Under the pieces are notes generated by a model. It saw only the letters and a list, made by a program, of their open reading frames with translations. It ran no database searches and was not told the DNA's origin. From positions 1-17,614 of the forward strand of contig JAUXAJ010000077.1 in assembly GCA_030620005.1 (NCBI GenBank): a stretch of DNA of 17,614 nt, given 5' to 3'. The translations under genes were made by a program, and so were the position numbers. Below are positions 6,419 to 13,909 of the stretch, one piece after another (within the stretch, counting starts at the first letter, position 1; each line of letters begins with the position of its first letter). The stretch comes from Promethearchaeota archaeon (GTDB lineage: Archaea; Asgardarchaeota; Lokiarchaeia; Sigynarchaeales; SOKP01).

Positions 6419-6658
6419 ATGATTCTTGATGTTTTTGAAATTGAGCAATTTTCTTTACTAGTCTGGATAAATTTTATGATTCTATTGACTGGTTTTATCA
6501 TTATATTTACGATTGGACTAGCACTTGTTTACAAGTCAAAAAAATTAGTAATAACCCTCCTTTCTTATCCGGGATTTTTTTACACACATCTTTCCTTTAT
6601 AAAATTGCGTTCTGAAATTTATTTCAAATATAGATTATCTTTATTTCTTTTCGTATAG
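6419..6658 (+). CDS. Possible small membrane protein (doubtful)
   Basis: This is a 79-codon frame starting with ATG and overlapping the 3' end of trmJ (opposite strand) by 18 bases. Residues about 12-36 form one strongly hydrophobic segment, ended by KSKK, followed by a second moderately hydrophobic stretch. No ribosome binding site is seen, so a leaderless start would be needed. AT-rich DNA produces such hydrophobic frames by chance, and no family is recognisable. It could be a real single-pass membrane protein or a spurious frame. Confidence 0.3.
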   Translation: MILDVFEIEQFSLLVWINFMILLTGFIIIFTIGLALVYKSKKLVITLLSYPGFFYTHLSFIKLRSEIYFKYRLSLFLFV

Positions 6659-7486
6659 ATTTAAATCCTTTATTATAGAACTTAATTTTGAAAAAATTCC
6701 TGTAATTAAACTCAATTCTTTTTTAGACATGAAAGCGCGTTCAAAAACGTTTTTAAACGCAAAAAAGATATTTTCTTGCCTATGAAGCCCGACTTTTAAT
6801 TTCTCAATTAAGAGTTTAATGAATTTAAGAAGAATCACCCGATCTTCTTTATCTGCTAATAATACGGGATTTCTACCGCGTCCAATGCTTACCACATTTA
6901 GTTTTTTGAATAATTCGTATAATATAATCCCACACGCGTGAGATATATTTAATGCTGAATATTGAGAACTCGTTGGGATTCTTAATAGAACATCTGTGAG
7001 AGAAACTTCGTCGTTAGTTAACCCACGAGATTCTCTCCCGAACAAAATGGCTACATTTAGTGGCTTTCTAGAAAAAGGAAGCGTTAAATCGTCAGGAAAA
7101 ATTGCCAATCGTCTTAAATTTGTATATCTCTTTCCTTTAGCAGAGGTTCCAATAACTAAATCGTAACTTCTAAGGAATTTTTTATATTCTTGAAAGTGGT
7201 TCTCCTGGTTTTCCACGGTTATAATGCTAGCATTCATTAAAATACTCTTGCCATGCATGGCAAATCCTTGCGCTTCGTGACTATGGATATTTTGCACGCT
7301 TTCTATCGGATTAAATACTACTAAATTATCAAAATCAAAATTTTTCATTACTCTTGCTATTGCTCCGATATTACCCGCATTCTCTGGGCGCACCAATACG
7401 ACTGTAAAGGAGAGATTTCTATAATCCTCATTTCTATGAGTTTCTTGGAATGTAGATAATTCTCTAAATTTCTTCTTTTTATTCAA
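6641..7486 (-). CDS. trmJ: TrmJ-type SPOUT RNA 2'-O-methyltransferase
   Basis: The protein has 281 residues. SPOUT motifs are in order. Motif 1 is RPENAGNIGAIARVMKNF (about 33-50). Motif 2 is ILFGRESRGLTNDE (about 147-160), which forms the knotted S-adenosylmethionine site. Motif 3 is IPTSSQYSALNISHA (about 170-184), also part of that site. The spacing matches archaeal TrmJ, which methylates the ribose of residue 32 in tRNA anticodon loops as a dimer. A C-terminal helical extension (about 215-281) is typical. The first codon is TTG at 7486. The roughly 25-residue basic leader is also preserved in the decayed copy at 9359-9606, which supports this start. It overlaps a doubtful plus-strand ORF at its 3' end. 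Confidence 0.9.
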   Translation of the reverse strand: MNKKKKFRELSTFQETHRNEDYRNLSFTVVLVRPENAGNIGAIARVMKNFDFDNLVVFNPIESVQNIHSHEAQGFAMHGKSILMNASIITVENQENHFQEYKKFLRSYDLVIGTSAKGKRYTNLRRLAIFPDDLTLPFSRKPLNVAILFGRESRGLTNDEVSLTDVLLRIPTSSQYSALNISHACGIILYELFKKLNVVSIGRGRNPVLLADKEDRVILLKFIKLLIEKLKVGLHRQENIFFAFKNVFERAFMSKKELSLITGIFSKLSSIIKDLNLYEKK

Positions 7487-7510
7487 TATTACCAGCTTCT
7501 TTTCTTTATA

Positions 7511-7558
7511 GACTCATGAGTATTGTTTAATTAAGTATAACCTCGGCATGACTCATGA
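7511..7558. repeat. Repeated GACTCATGA sites upstream of trmJ
   Basis: GACTCATGA occurs at 7511-7519 (inside the perfect palindrome ACTCATGAGT, 7512-7521) and again at 7550-7558. The distance between them is 39 bases. They flank an AT-rich TTATACTTAATT segment that could hold the trmJ TATA box, 25-70 bases above the TTG start. They may be regulator sites. Confidence 0.35.
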
Positions 7559-7652
7559 TCATTTTATATAATTTTTTAGAACAAAAAAATGCTTTCAGAC
7601 ACAGATTAGTAACTTTAAGATTTTTAAAACAATAACCGGGGTGAATCATAGT

Positions 7653-7910
7653 TGAGAAGAATCTGGACAAATCTTCTCATTAATTTTAGAAAATCTCCAC
7701 TGTGTTTTATTTTAAATTTCTTAAAATGATATTAATTAATAATAGAAAAATTATTGAAACGAGTGAGCAATAGCAAGATTGATTTCCAATCATTGGGGAA
7801 AAAGAGATACATCTCGTATCTAACATTTCGACTTGGCCTATATGGTCAAGTTGTAGTCGTCCGTTGCCGACCTACTTTCATGTAGAGAGGATGTCCAAGG
7901 ATGTCCAGAT
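7653..7910. ncRNA. Candidate structured non-coding RNA or leader, strand unknown
   Basis: The 553-base gap at 7487-8039 has no convincing gene but many local hairpins. TGAGAAGA pairs with TCTTCTCA (7653-7660 / 7672-7679). GATTG pairs with CAATC (7777-7781 / 7787-7791). AGATAC pairs with GTATCT (7805-7810 / 7816-7821). A 10-bp stem forms at 7829-7838 / 7844-7853 with loop TATAT and two G-U pairs. GTAGTCG pairs with CGA-c-CTAC (7853-7859 / 7868-7875). The first hairpin's loop, ATCTGGACA (7661-7669), is the exact complement of TGTCCAGAT (7902-7910). A tandem 10-mer AGGATGTCCA lies at 7888-7907. It could be a stand-alone RNA or, on the minus strand, the trmJ leader. It does not match tRNA, RNase P or SRP RNA by eye. 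Confidence 0.4.
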
Positions 7911-8039
7911 TTTTAGTAACGGTGGTGATTAGATTGTAGAATTTTTATTGAAGTTTTTTTCGACAATCGTTTCTCTCTTTTAATAGGATTCTCTTTAAGT
8001 TCATTATCTTGATTATTGCTTCCCTTTTCTACTAGGGTT

Positions 8040-8978
8040 CTATTTAGGCTTATCCGCTTTTTTAAGTTCCAAGATGGGTTCATCCACCCACTTCTTTTCA
8101 ATCTCGAGATTAGCTCCTTCGCGACAATTCCAACACCCGTCTTTCTTAATTACTTGGTTATAACATTCCATGCAATACACGATACCACACGATGGACAGG
8201 AGTACATTGGATTACCTTTCCCAATCGCGCCACGATGAACGGCACATCTCTGTGTTTGCGTATAAAAAGAGGATATTAGCACGAAAAGCTTATTCACTGC
8301 GTAAACTGGCATAATCATGCTAATTGTGTAAATTATCGGAGCGGCATAAAGTACAATGAATTCGGGAAACATCTTAACTCCAAGAGCACTGTCGAGAAAA
8401 ACGCCAGTTATACTCAGAATGGTACTCCCCATCCATGCCCAACCAATGGTTTTAATTTTTCCTCCTTTAACATTTTTTGAAAAGATATGAATTAAATAGA
8501 TATACAGCATGCAAGATGTTGTAACCAATAAGAAGCCTATTAAAACCAAGAAGTCCTCCAAAATGACAGCGAAATCAGGAAAAAAAAGGGTTAGAAATAG
8601 GTTTATAATTGTAATAATTAAGCATACTCCTGTAGAAACAGTAGGGATTCGTTTAATGCTCGTTAAATTTTTTTCCCAATAGTAGTAGTAGATTGTTAAT
8701 GAAAATAGGTGTAACATGTATCCAATTGCAGAAAATAATAAAAAACTATCAGGAAAAAACACACCGACTTGAATCAAAGCATTAAACGCAGTTGAACAGA
8801 TATACAAAAACGATTTCGCTCGAAACATCTCCTTGACATTAATCAGGTCGGATTTTCGTGCTTTTAAATACAAGAATACTCCTAAAGCTGCAACTATTGC
8901 AATACAAATAATCCATAATACGAAGGATAATCCAAGACGATATCCTTGGGGGTATCCTAAGGAATACAAGTCTGTCAT
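8040..8978 (-). CDS. Seven-helix membrane protein with C-terminal FYVE-spaced zinc module
   Basis: The protein has 312 residues starting with ATG at 8978. About seven hydrophobic helices span residues 13-38, 52-72, 76-98, 112-135, 140-165, 177-199 and 206-235. After the last helix comes a soluble tail with four metal-ligand pairs: C245-x2-H248, C261-x2-C264, C269-x2-C272 and C282-x2-C285. Spacing between the first three pairs (x12, x4) equals that of FYVE domains, and CPSCGIVYCMEC mirrors the FYVE core. The basic RRHHC lipid-binding motif is absent. The fold is probably a two-zinc cross-brace of FYVE/RING type. No known family is recognised overall. A role in membrane signalling or ubiquitin-like chemistry is speculation. 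A TATA-like stretch lies at about 9006-9014. Confidence 0.85.
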   Translation of the reverse strand: MTDLYSLGYPQGYRLGLSFVLWIICIAIVAALGVFLYLKARKSDLINVKEMFRAKSFLYICSTAFNALIQVGVFFPDSFLLFSAIGYMLHLFSLTIYYYYWEKNLTSIKRIPTVSTGVCLIITIINLFLTLFFPDFAVILEDFLVLIGFLLVTTSCMLYIYLIHIFSKNVKGGKIKTIGWAWMGSTILSITGVFLDSALGVKMFPEFIVLYAAPIIYTISMIMPVYAVNKLFVLISSFYTQTQRCAVHRGAIGKGNPMYSCPSCGIVYCMECYNQVIKKDGCWNCREGANLEIEKKWVDEPILELKKADKPK

Positions 8979-9103
8979 TTTAGTAGACTCTATAATTGTA
9001 AACTCTAAATATAATAAAAAGTATGAATCACATCATTTAAAATATTTATCATAAATAATAAAAATTATTAAAAAATAAGGTTTTGAAATTATTTGAGAAA
9101 ATA

Positions 9104-9358
9104 CTAAGATATGGATTGCTTTTTCTTTTCGTGTAACATCTCCACTTCTTCTTTTATTCGTTCATATCTTTCCTTTGTAATTGGCCATCGTGAAATCACA
9201 ATCAAACCAATAATCAGAGCGATTGCCGGAAAAATAAACATCAAGCTCCGAAGTCCAAAAATGGTTTCTTCAGCATTACCTAATACGGGGTCAAAAATAG
9301 CCCAACTAACATTGTTAAACACGAGACTTATCGTGAGGATTAGCAGGATTGTAGATAG
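9104..9358 (-). pseudogene. 3' remnant of a second GPH/MFS transporter
   Basis: On the minus strand from 9358 this reads LSTILLILTISLVFNNVSW and continues to a TAG at 9104-9106. It parallels the last 80 or so residues of the intact transporter at 9819-11219, including the fully conserved GLRSLMFIFPAIALIIG and ISRW-ITKERY. Many third codon positions differ while residues are kept, so this copy evolved as a working paralogue before losing its first 80 percent. An ATG at 9322 gives a 72-codon internal frame with one hydrophobic segment, unlikely to be functional. It joins directly to a trmJ fragment at about 9358. Confidence 0.85.
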
Positions 9359-9606
9359 TTGTTATATTTTTTTCCTTTTACCGTTGTTCCAACGACCAAA
9401 TCAAAGTTTTTAAGAAAATTTTCTAACTCTTTAAAAATAACGAGTTTTCTGAAATCAAAATTTTTCATGACTCGACAAATTGCTCCAACATTATAGGCAG
9501 TTTCAATTTGGACGAGAACCACCGTGAAAGAAACCCTTTCGCACTCCTTCTTCCTATGTGTTTCTTGAAATGACTCAATATCTCTAAATCTTTTCTTCTT
9601 ATTTAA
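9359..9606 (-). pseudogene. 5' remnant of a second trmJ, fused to the transporter remnant
   Basis: Reading from 9606 on the minus strand gives NKKKRFRDIESFQETHRKK, then SFTVVLVQIETAYNVGAI and CRVMKNFDFRKLVIF. This is the counterpart of the trmJ N-terminus at 7486. The TTG start has become TTA (9606-9604). About 40 residues that follow VVF in the intact protein are deleted in frame. The sequence resumes at FLKNFDLVVGTTVKGKKYNN, then runs into transporter DNA and a TAA at 9342-9340. Motif 1 RPENAG has degenerated to QIETAY, and motifs 2 and 3 are gone, so no methyltransferase can be made. Confidence 0.85.
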
Positions 9607-9782
9607 AATTCTTCACTCTTAATTAAAGTAATTAGCGAGAATAATGCGTAAAATTCTCGTAAAATGAAGTAATTAAATTGAATTAATTTGTTAAGATTAA
9701 TAAATATTTGAAATTATTCTCAAAGATTATTATAATTGTTTCTACTTTTCTCATGGATTCTTTTCAATTTAAAATACTTATT

Positions 9783-9796
9783 AAAAAAAAAAAAAA
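9783..9796 (-). terminator. T14 tract behind the GPH transporter
   Basis: Fourteen As on the plus strand form a T14 run on the minus strand, 22 bases past the transporter stop. This is a strong archaeal-type termination signal. Confidence 0.55.
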
Positions 9797-9818
9797 TAAT
9801 TTAAAATTCGAGATTTCT

Positions 9819-11219
9819 CTATTTAGAAAGTCTGGTTTTTTCCTTTTTTTCTACGTGCAATTTTTCAACTTTTTCTATGATTTCCTGATATCTTTCCTTG
9901 GTAATGGACCATCGAGAAATTGCTATAAAACCAATTATTAGAGCAATTGCTGGAAAAATGAACATCAAGCTTCGCAAGCCAAAAATAATCTCCTCGGTAG
10001 TTCCTAATATTGGGTCAAATACAGTCCAACCAACGCTATTAAATACAAGATTAATCGTGAGGATTACTAAAATTGTAGATAATTTAGTAAGTAAAGCGTT
10101 AATTCCAAAGTACCCTCCATCTCGTCTCGTTCCCCCAATTAATTCGTCTTCGTCTATTATCGCCGAAAGTAAAATATCTCCAAAATAAATTGCTCCTGAA
10201 ATACCTATACCCACAAAAAAGAAAGCGATAAATGCAGAAGGGACATCAGAGATGAACATGAATGGAGATAATGTAATTAAGAATACGATCATTGACAACA
10301 TTACTCCTTTCTTCATCCCAATTTTTAGTGCTATAAAACGCCATAACATCAGAAAAAATGCTGCGGAAATGAAAGCAACTCCTAATAAGAGACCTAACAT
10401 TATTGATTCTCCCTCACCTATTCCCAAGACAAAACTACCATAGAGAGGCACTATTATAGGAAGCATGCCTACGACATACCAATATGCTACATTCATGACA
10501 ATAAAAACTCTAAACGATTTGTTTTTCAAGGAAAATTTCAAGGAAGTTAATATTGAAGGCGCAGTTTTGTAGTCTTCAGAAAATTCTGTTCTTTCTTTAA
10601 TTCCAAATTTTATCAAAATAATTGCTCCAACGAGGACTATGAGACTCATGAGAATGGCCGCATTCATGTATTCCGTGTAATATTTCGGATCGTCTAATTT
10701 TGGAATAAATAATGTTGGTAAAATAAAGGCAAATAGCAAACCAATTACCGTAAATAATTGTTTTATGGCGCTTGCCTTCGTTCTATCGTTTAAGTCTTGG
10801 AACATTTCCGGAAACAACGCGCAAAAATTCAGATCGTACATCGTAAAAAAGGTGTCAAACAAAATCATTACAATCATGAAATAAATGAACGAAAACAATT
10901 CCGTGCCCGTAGGAGGCGTGAACAACAAGACCAATACAATGCACAACGGAACAATACTAGCAACTATATATGGAGTTCTTCTGCCCCATTTTGTTCTCGT
11001 TCGATCTGATAACGCACCTAATAAAGGATCGTTGATAGCATTCCAAAGAGACCAAAATATAAAACCCAAGGTAATGAGATTCACATTTATTCCGATAACA
11101 GCGTAGTAAAAAGTAAAAATGTAAATAGTGAACATCTGAAGCGCTATTGCGTCTGAGAATTGCCCTACACCAAACGCTACCATTCTTTTTGTTGAAAATC
11201 TTTCTTTTTCTTTACTCAT
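9819..11219 (-). CDS. GPH-family (MFS-fold) sugar/cation symporter
   Basis: The protein has 466 residues and about twelve membrane helices, the usual size for glycoside-pentoside-hexuronide:cation symporters such as MelB and XynP. The signature WNAINDPLLGALSDRTR followed by KWGRRTP (about 59-81) is diagnostic for the loop between helices 2 and 3. The second-half counterpart, IDEDELIGGTRRDGGYFG (about 357-374), is also typical, and Asp62 corresponds to the cation-site region of MelB. Transport of a sugar or similar solute with Na+ or H+ is expected; the solute is unknown. It starts with ATG at 11219 and is divergent from the methyltransferase gene, with a TATA box at 11283-11290. Part of a second copy survives at 9104-9358. 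Confidence 0.92.
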   Translation of the reverse strand: MSKEKERFSTKRMVAFGVGQFSDAIALQMFTIYIFTFYYAVIGINVNLITLGFIFWSLWNAINDPLLGALSDRTRTKWGRRTPYIVASIVPLCIVLVLLFTPPTGTELFSFIYFMIVMILFDTFFTMYDLNFCALFPEMFQDLNDRTKASAIKQLFTVIGLLFAFILPTLFIPKLDDPKYYTEYMNAAILMSLIVLVGAIILIKFGIKERTEFSEDYKTAPSILTSLKFSLKNKSFRVFIVMNVAYWYVVGMLPIIVPLYGSFVLGIGEGESIMLGLLLGVAFISAAFFLMLWRFIALKIGMKKGVMLSMIVFLITLSPFMFISDVPSAFIAFFFVGIGISGAIYFGDILLSAIIDEDELIGGTRRDGGYFGINALLTKLSTILVILTINLVFNSVGWTVFDPILGTTEEIIFGLRSLMFIFPAIALIIGFIAISRWSITKERYQEIIEKVEKLHVEKKEKTRLSK

Positions 11220-11282
11220 CTTTTACCATTGTTTTTTTGTTTTTTTTTTTAATGAAATCATTAATAGATTTGATGAGTTTTA

Positions 11283-11290
11283 TTTATATG
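11283..11290 (-). promoter_or_regulatory. Archaeal TATA box for the GPH transporter
   Basis: The minus strand reads CATATAAATA over 11290-11281, about 64-71 bases above the ATG at 11219. It is a consensus match only. Confidence 0.45.
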
Positions 11291-11381
11291 TTTCTAAAAA
11301 AGAATTTCTAATATTTAAAAGAAGTTGTCCATATGTGTAACTTTTAAAAGTCTAAGAAAAAAATGCAAATATTACATTAAT

Positions 11382-11399
11382 ATATTGAAAAATCAATAT
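11382..11399. promoter_or_regulatory. Inverted repeat in the divergent promoter region
   Basis: ATATTGA and TCAATAT are perfect 7-bp arms around AAAA. The site lies 74-91 bases upstream of the methyltransferase start and on the far side of the transporter TATA box. It is a candidate operator for either divergent gene. AT-richness raises the chance of coincidence. Confidence 0.35.
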
Positions 11400-11414
11400 G
11401 TTAATTGTTAAAAA

Positions 11415-11442
11415 ATTAAATATTAAATATTAAATATTAAAT
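11415..11442. repeat. Four tandem copies of ATTAAAT
   Basis: There are four exact 7-base units in a row (28 bases), ending 30 bases before the methyltransferase ATG. The repeat sits where the TATA box and transcription start would be expected. Copy-number change could alter promoter spacing. Confidence 0.7.
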
Positions 11443-11472
11443 GAAATAAAAAAATATGAGTGTAGATTGTTA

Positions 11473-13152
11473 ATGTCAAGTAATTTACTTGAGGAAATTA
11501 CTGAAGCGACCAGTAAAGGCGATTACAAATCTTTAGGAAAAATGGTTCGAAAGGCTCGTAGGACAGGACACGCGAACGAAGACATAATAAAGGCTCTTTC
11601 AGAAGGGTTAACTTCCGTGAGCGAGAAATACAAAACTAAGGGAATGTATCTTGACGATATAATCATGTCTGCAGGAGCTTTTGAAGTTGGAGTCCAATCG
11701 CTAGGCTTAGCCGAAGAACCTAAGGAACCCGAAAAGAAAGTAGTTTTAGGAGTAATGGGCGGCCCATGGACGATTGGGAGCAACATAGTGGCGGCAAACT
11801 TAAAGGCCCACGGTTTTGAAGTCATCGACGCTGGTTCAGACATATCACCGGAAGAAATAGCTCAAACTGTCTTGAAATCAAAAGCCAGAATTGTTGCTTC
11901 AGCTATTTATCTAATGCAATCTGAAGAAGAAGTAGCTAAACTAGAAAAAGAATTATGGAGATTAGGAATTCGCCAAAAAATAAAAACGATTCTTAGCGGT
12001 CCCGCCGGTTCGCGAGCCATGGCTGAAAAATACAACGTGGATGCTTACATAAACGATGTGAACGAATTAGTTTTAAAAGTAAAAGAATTCTCGGAAGATT
12101 TCAAGGCTGAAATGACTGCGTATGATCGTGTCATGACATCTTTAAGACATGAAGAACCTGATAGGGTCCCCTTCATGCCGTTTGCTCAAACATTTACAGC
12201 TAAATTTGCCGAAATCCCCTTCTCAGTGTACGTGAGCAAAGCTAAAGCAATGGCAGAAGGTCAATTAAAAGCGCATGATGCTTTTGGTTGGGACGCTTTA
12301 TGTTTTTCGTCTGATGTTGGCATGTATGCTGGAGCCTGCGGAGCAAAAATCGCGTTTCCTCACGATGACGTGCCTCGCATTGTAAAACCAGCACTTACTC
12401 AAGGTAATATATATAAAGATTTCAAGAATCTTAAAATGCCAGATCCCATGAACGCAGGTCGTCTAACAGAATCAATGAAAGCTATAGAAATCGCAAAAAA
12501 AAAGGTAGGTGACGATGTTCCATTAATGGGATGGCTAGAAGGTCCATTTCAAGGAGTATCACTTCTAACGGGAGCAGATCCAATGCAGTTTTTCTATTTA
12601 AACGATCATCCAGACGAATTTAAAGAAATATTAGATTGGTATGTGGATTTTATCGTCAATTTAGCGCGGGCCATGCTAGAAATGGGTGCTGACATCGTAG
12701 GAATGGGTGAAACCGCCGCTTATTTCATGTCTCCAAAATTCTTCGAAAAATTTTGTTTGGAAGCAGAAAAGAAAGCGTGTAGTGCAATAAAGAAAATGGG
12801 AATGCCCGTACTCATTCATTGCTGTGGTTACGTCCCTCAGTGCATACATTTTGTGAAAGAAACAAATCCTGGAGGTGCTATTCAGTTCGATTATCAAGTA
12901 GATCTCGAGTGGGCTAAAAACCTTATTGGAGACAAAGTAACCATCATGGGAAATCTTAACTATAATAAATTAATGAACTCAAGTACGAAACAAGTGTATG
13001 ATGATTGCTCTGAACACATAAAGATTGCAGGAGAGGGAGGTGGCTACTGGTTAGCGTTTGGTTGTGAAATTCCACGCGATTTCCCCCAAGAACACATGAG
13101 AACAACAATGAGAGCTGTTAAAACTACTGGAAAGTATCCAATAAAAAAATAA
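11473..13152 (+). CDS. Corrinoid-domain / UroD-type methyltransferase fusion lacking the corrinoid His
   Basis: The protein has 560 codons from ATG 11473, with an alternative TTG at 11467. Residues 5-80 form the four-helix cap of methyltransferase corrinoid proteins (KGMYLDDIIMSAGAFEVG). Residues 88-205 are the Rossmann-like B12 domain, but the usual DxHxxG reads GPWTIG, with Trp99 where the cobalt-binding His belongs, and one residue is missing. From about 214 a UroD/MtaA-like barrel begins (MTAYDRVMTSLRHEEPDRVP). It keeps the zinc ligands expected of methyl-transferring members: His449, Cys451 (HCCG) and Cys531 (GCEIP). Family enzymes move methyl groups between a corrinoid protein and a thiol. 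Here the in-built domain may bind cobalamin without His, bind something else, or be structural. It is followed by T-run terminators and probably monocistronic. Confidence 0.88.
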   Translation: MSSNLLEEITEATSKGDYKSLGKMVRKARRTGHANEDIIKALSEGLTSVSEKYKTKGMYLDDIIMSAGAFEVGVQSLGLAEEPKEPEKKVVLGVMGGPWTIGSNIVAANLKAHGFEVIDAGSDISPEEIAQTVLKSKARIVASAIYLMQSEEEVAKLEKELWRLGIRQKIKTILSGPAGSRAMAEKYNVDAYINDVNELVLKVKEFSEDFKAEMTAYDRVMTSLRHEEPDRVPFMPFAQTFTAKFAEIPFSVYVSKAKAMAEGQLKAHDAFGWDALCFSSDVGMYAGACGAKIAFPHDDVPRIVKPALTQGNIYKDFKNLKMPDPMNAGRLTESMKAIEIAKKKVGDDVPLMGWLEGPFQGVSLLTGADPMQFFYLNDHPDEFKEILDWYVDFIVNLARAMLEMGADIVGMGETAAYFMSPKFFEKFCLEAEKKACSAIKKMGMPVLIHCCGYVPQCIHFVKETNPGGAIQFDYQVDLEWAKNLIGDKVTIMGNLNYNKLMNSSTKQVYDDCSEHIKIAGEGGGYWLAFGCEIPRDFPQEHMRTTMRAVKTTGKYPIKK

Positions 13153-13161
13153 TTTAACGAC

Positions 13162-13183
13162 TTTTTTTCAATCCTTTTTTTTT
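13162..13183 (+). terminator. Double T-run behind the methyltransferase
   Basis: T7 at 13162-13168 and T9 at 13175-13183 start within ten bases of the stop, a typical archaeal termination region. Confidence 0.55.
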
Positions 13184-13252
13184 AAATTCATTATCTCTAG
13201 TTTTAATAAGTGAAAAATATAAATATCTTGATTTTTTTAATTAGCTATAACA

Positions 13253-13261
13253 TATTTATAA
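13253..13261 (+). promoter_or_regulatory. TATA box implying a leaderless transcript
   Basis: ATTTATAAA is centred about 27 bases before the ATG at 13285, and no ribosome binding site lies between them. Transcription would start at or next to the A of the ATG. Confidence 0.5.
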
Positions 13262-13284
13262 ATTATTTTTTTTGATTAAAATTC

Positions 13285-13881
13285 ATGCCCCAATCAAAAC
13301 AACTCTTAGAAGGGTTAGATTTCATAAGCATTAGTAACGATAAACTCACGCTATTTGATTGGAAACCGCCAATGTCTTTTAAAAGTTATATATTGGATTT
13401 AAACATCATCAAGCAAAATAAATCGAAATATATTTTTTTTCAAATTGATAAGGGAAACCAAAAAATTGTTCACATAAGATATCAAAACGATCTTCTATTC
13501 TCAGCAGGGTCAAGCACGGAAGTGCAATTTCAATTGTTAGAAGCTTTTTTAGAGCATGTAAACGCTAAATTCAACGAAATGTTCGATATAAAAGTAATTT
13601 TTTCCTATGGAAATATCAATGCGAGCATTTTTAAGAGTTTTAAATCTTCACTCGAACAAATAATTAATGATTTTCATAATTTAGATTTGGTTAAGAAAGT
13701 TACTATTTTTTGCCCGGTATGTAACAGAACTCTTCCCTTATTCGTGAAAAAGAGTTTTATTGAAAATGCTGAATCTTATCCCGTACCGCTAGTATATACT
13801 CATAAAGGGCACGCCAGTCTTTGTTTTATCGACAAGAATTTCGATGTGCGGGGAGTTGAATTAGTAAAAATTACGGGTTGA
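13285..13881 (+). CDS. Uncharacterised protein with possible Cys2His2 metal site
   Basis: This is a 198-residue soluble protein. The first two thirds alternate strands and helices (IFFQIDKGNQKIVHIRY, then a long helix, VQFQLLEAFLEHVNAKF). This looks like a small alpha/beta sensor or roadblock/longin-like fold, but without a diagnostic motif. The last part has a CPVC pair (143, 146) and THKGHASLC with His173, His176 and Cys180, which could bind zinc. It then ends in a strand-rich segment, FIDKNFDVRGVELVKI. I do not recognise a family. It probably has its own leaderless promoter and lies between the methyltransferase and the dehydratase-like operon on the same strand. A regulatory or accessory role for them is only a positional guess. 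Confidence 0.75.
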   Translation: MPQSKQLLEGLDFISISNDKLTLFDWKPPMSFKSYILDLNIIKQNKSKYIFFQIDKGNQKIVHIRYQNDLLFSAGSSTEVQFQLLEAFLEHVNAKFNEMFDIKVIFSYGNINASIFKSFKSSLEQIINDFHNLDLVKKVTIFCPVCNRTLPLFVKKSFIENAESYPVPLVYTHKGHASLCFIDKNFDVRGVELVKITG

Positions 13882-13909
13882 GGTATTGCTTATCATACAT
13901 CACCAGGTT

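Noticed and set aside
7771..7910. Possible tRNA, RNase P RNA or SRP RNA in the hairpin-rich gap
   Set aside because: There is no T-arm consensus, acceptor pairing or known conserved core of RNase P or SRP RNA on either strand. It was kept only as an unassigned structured element.
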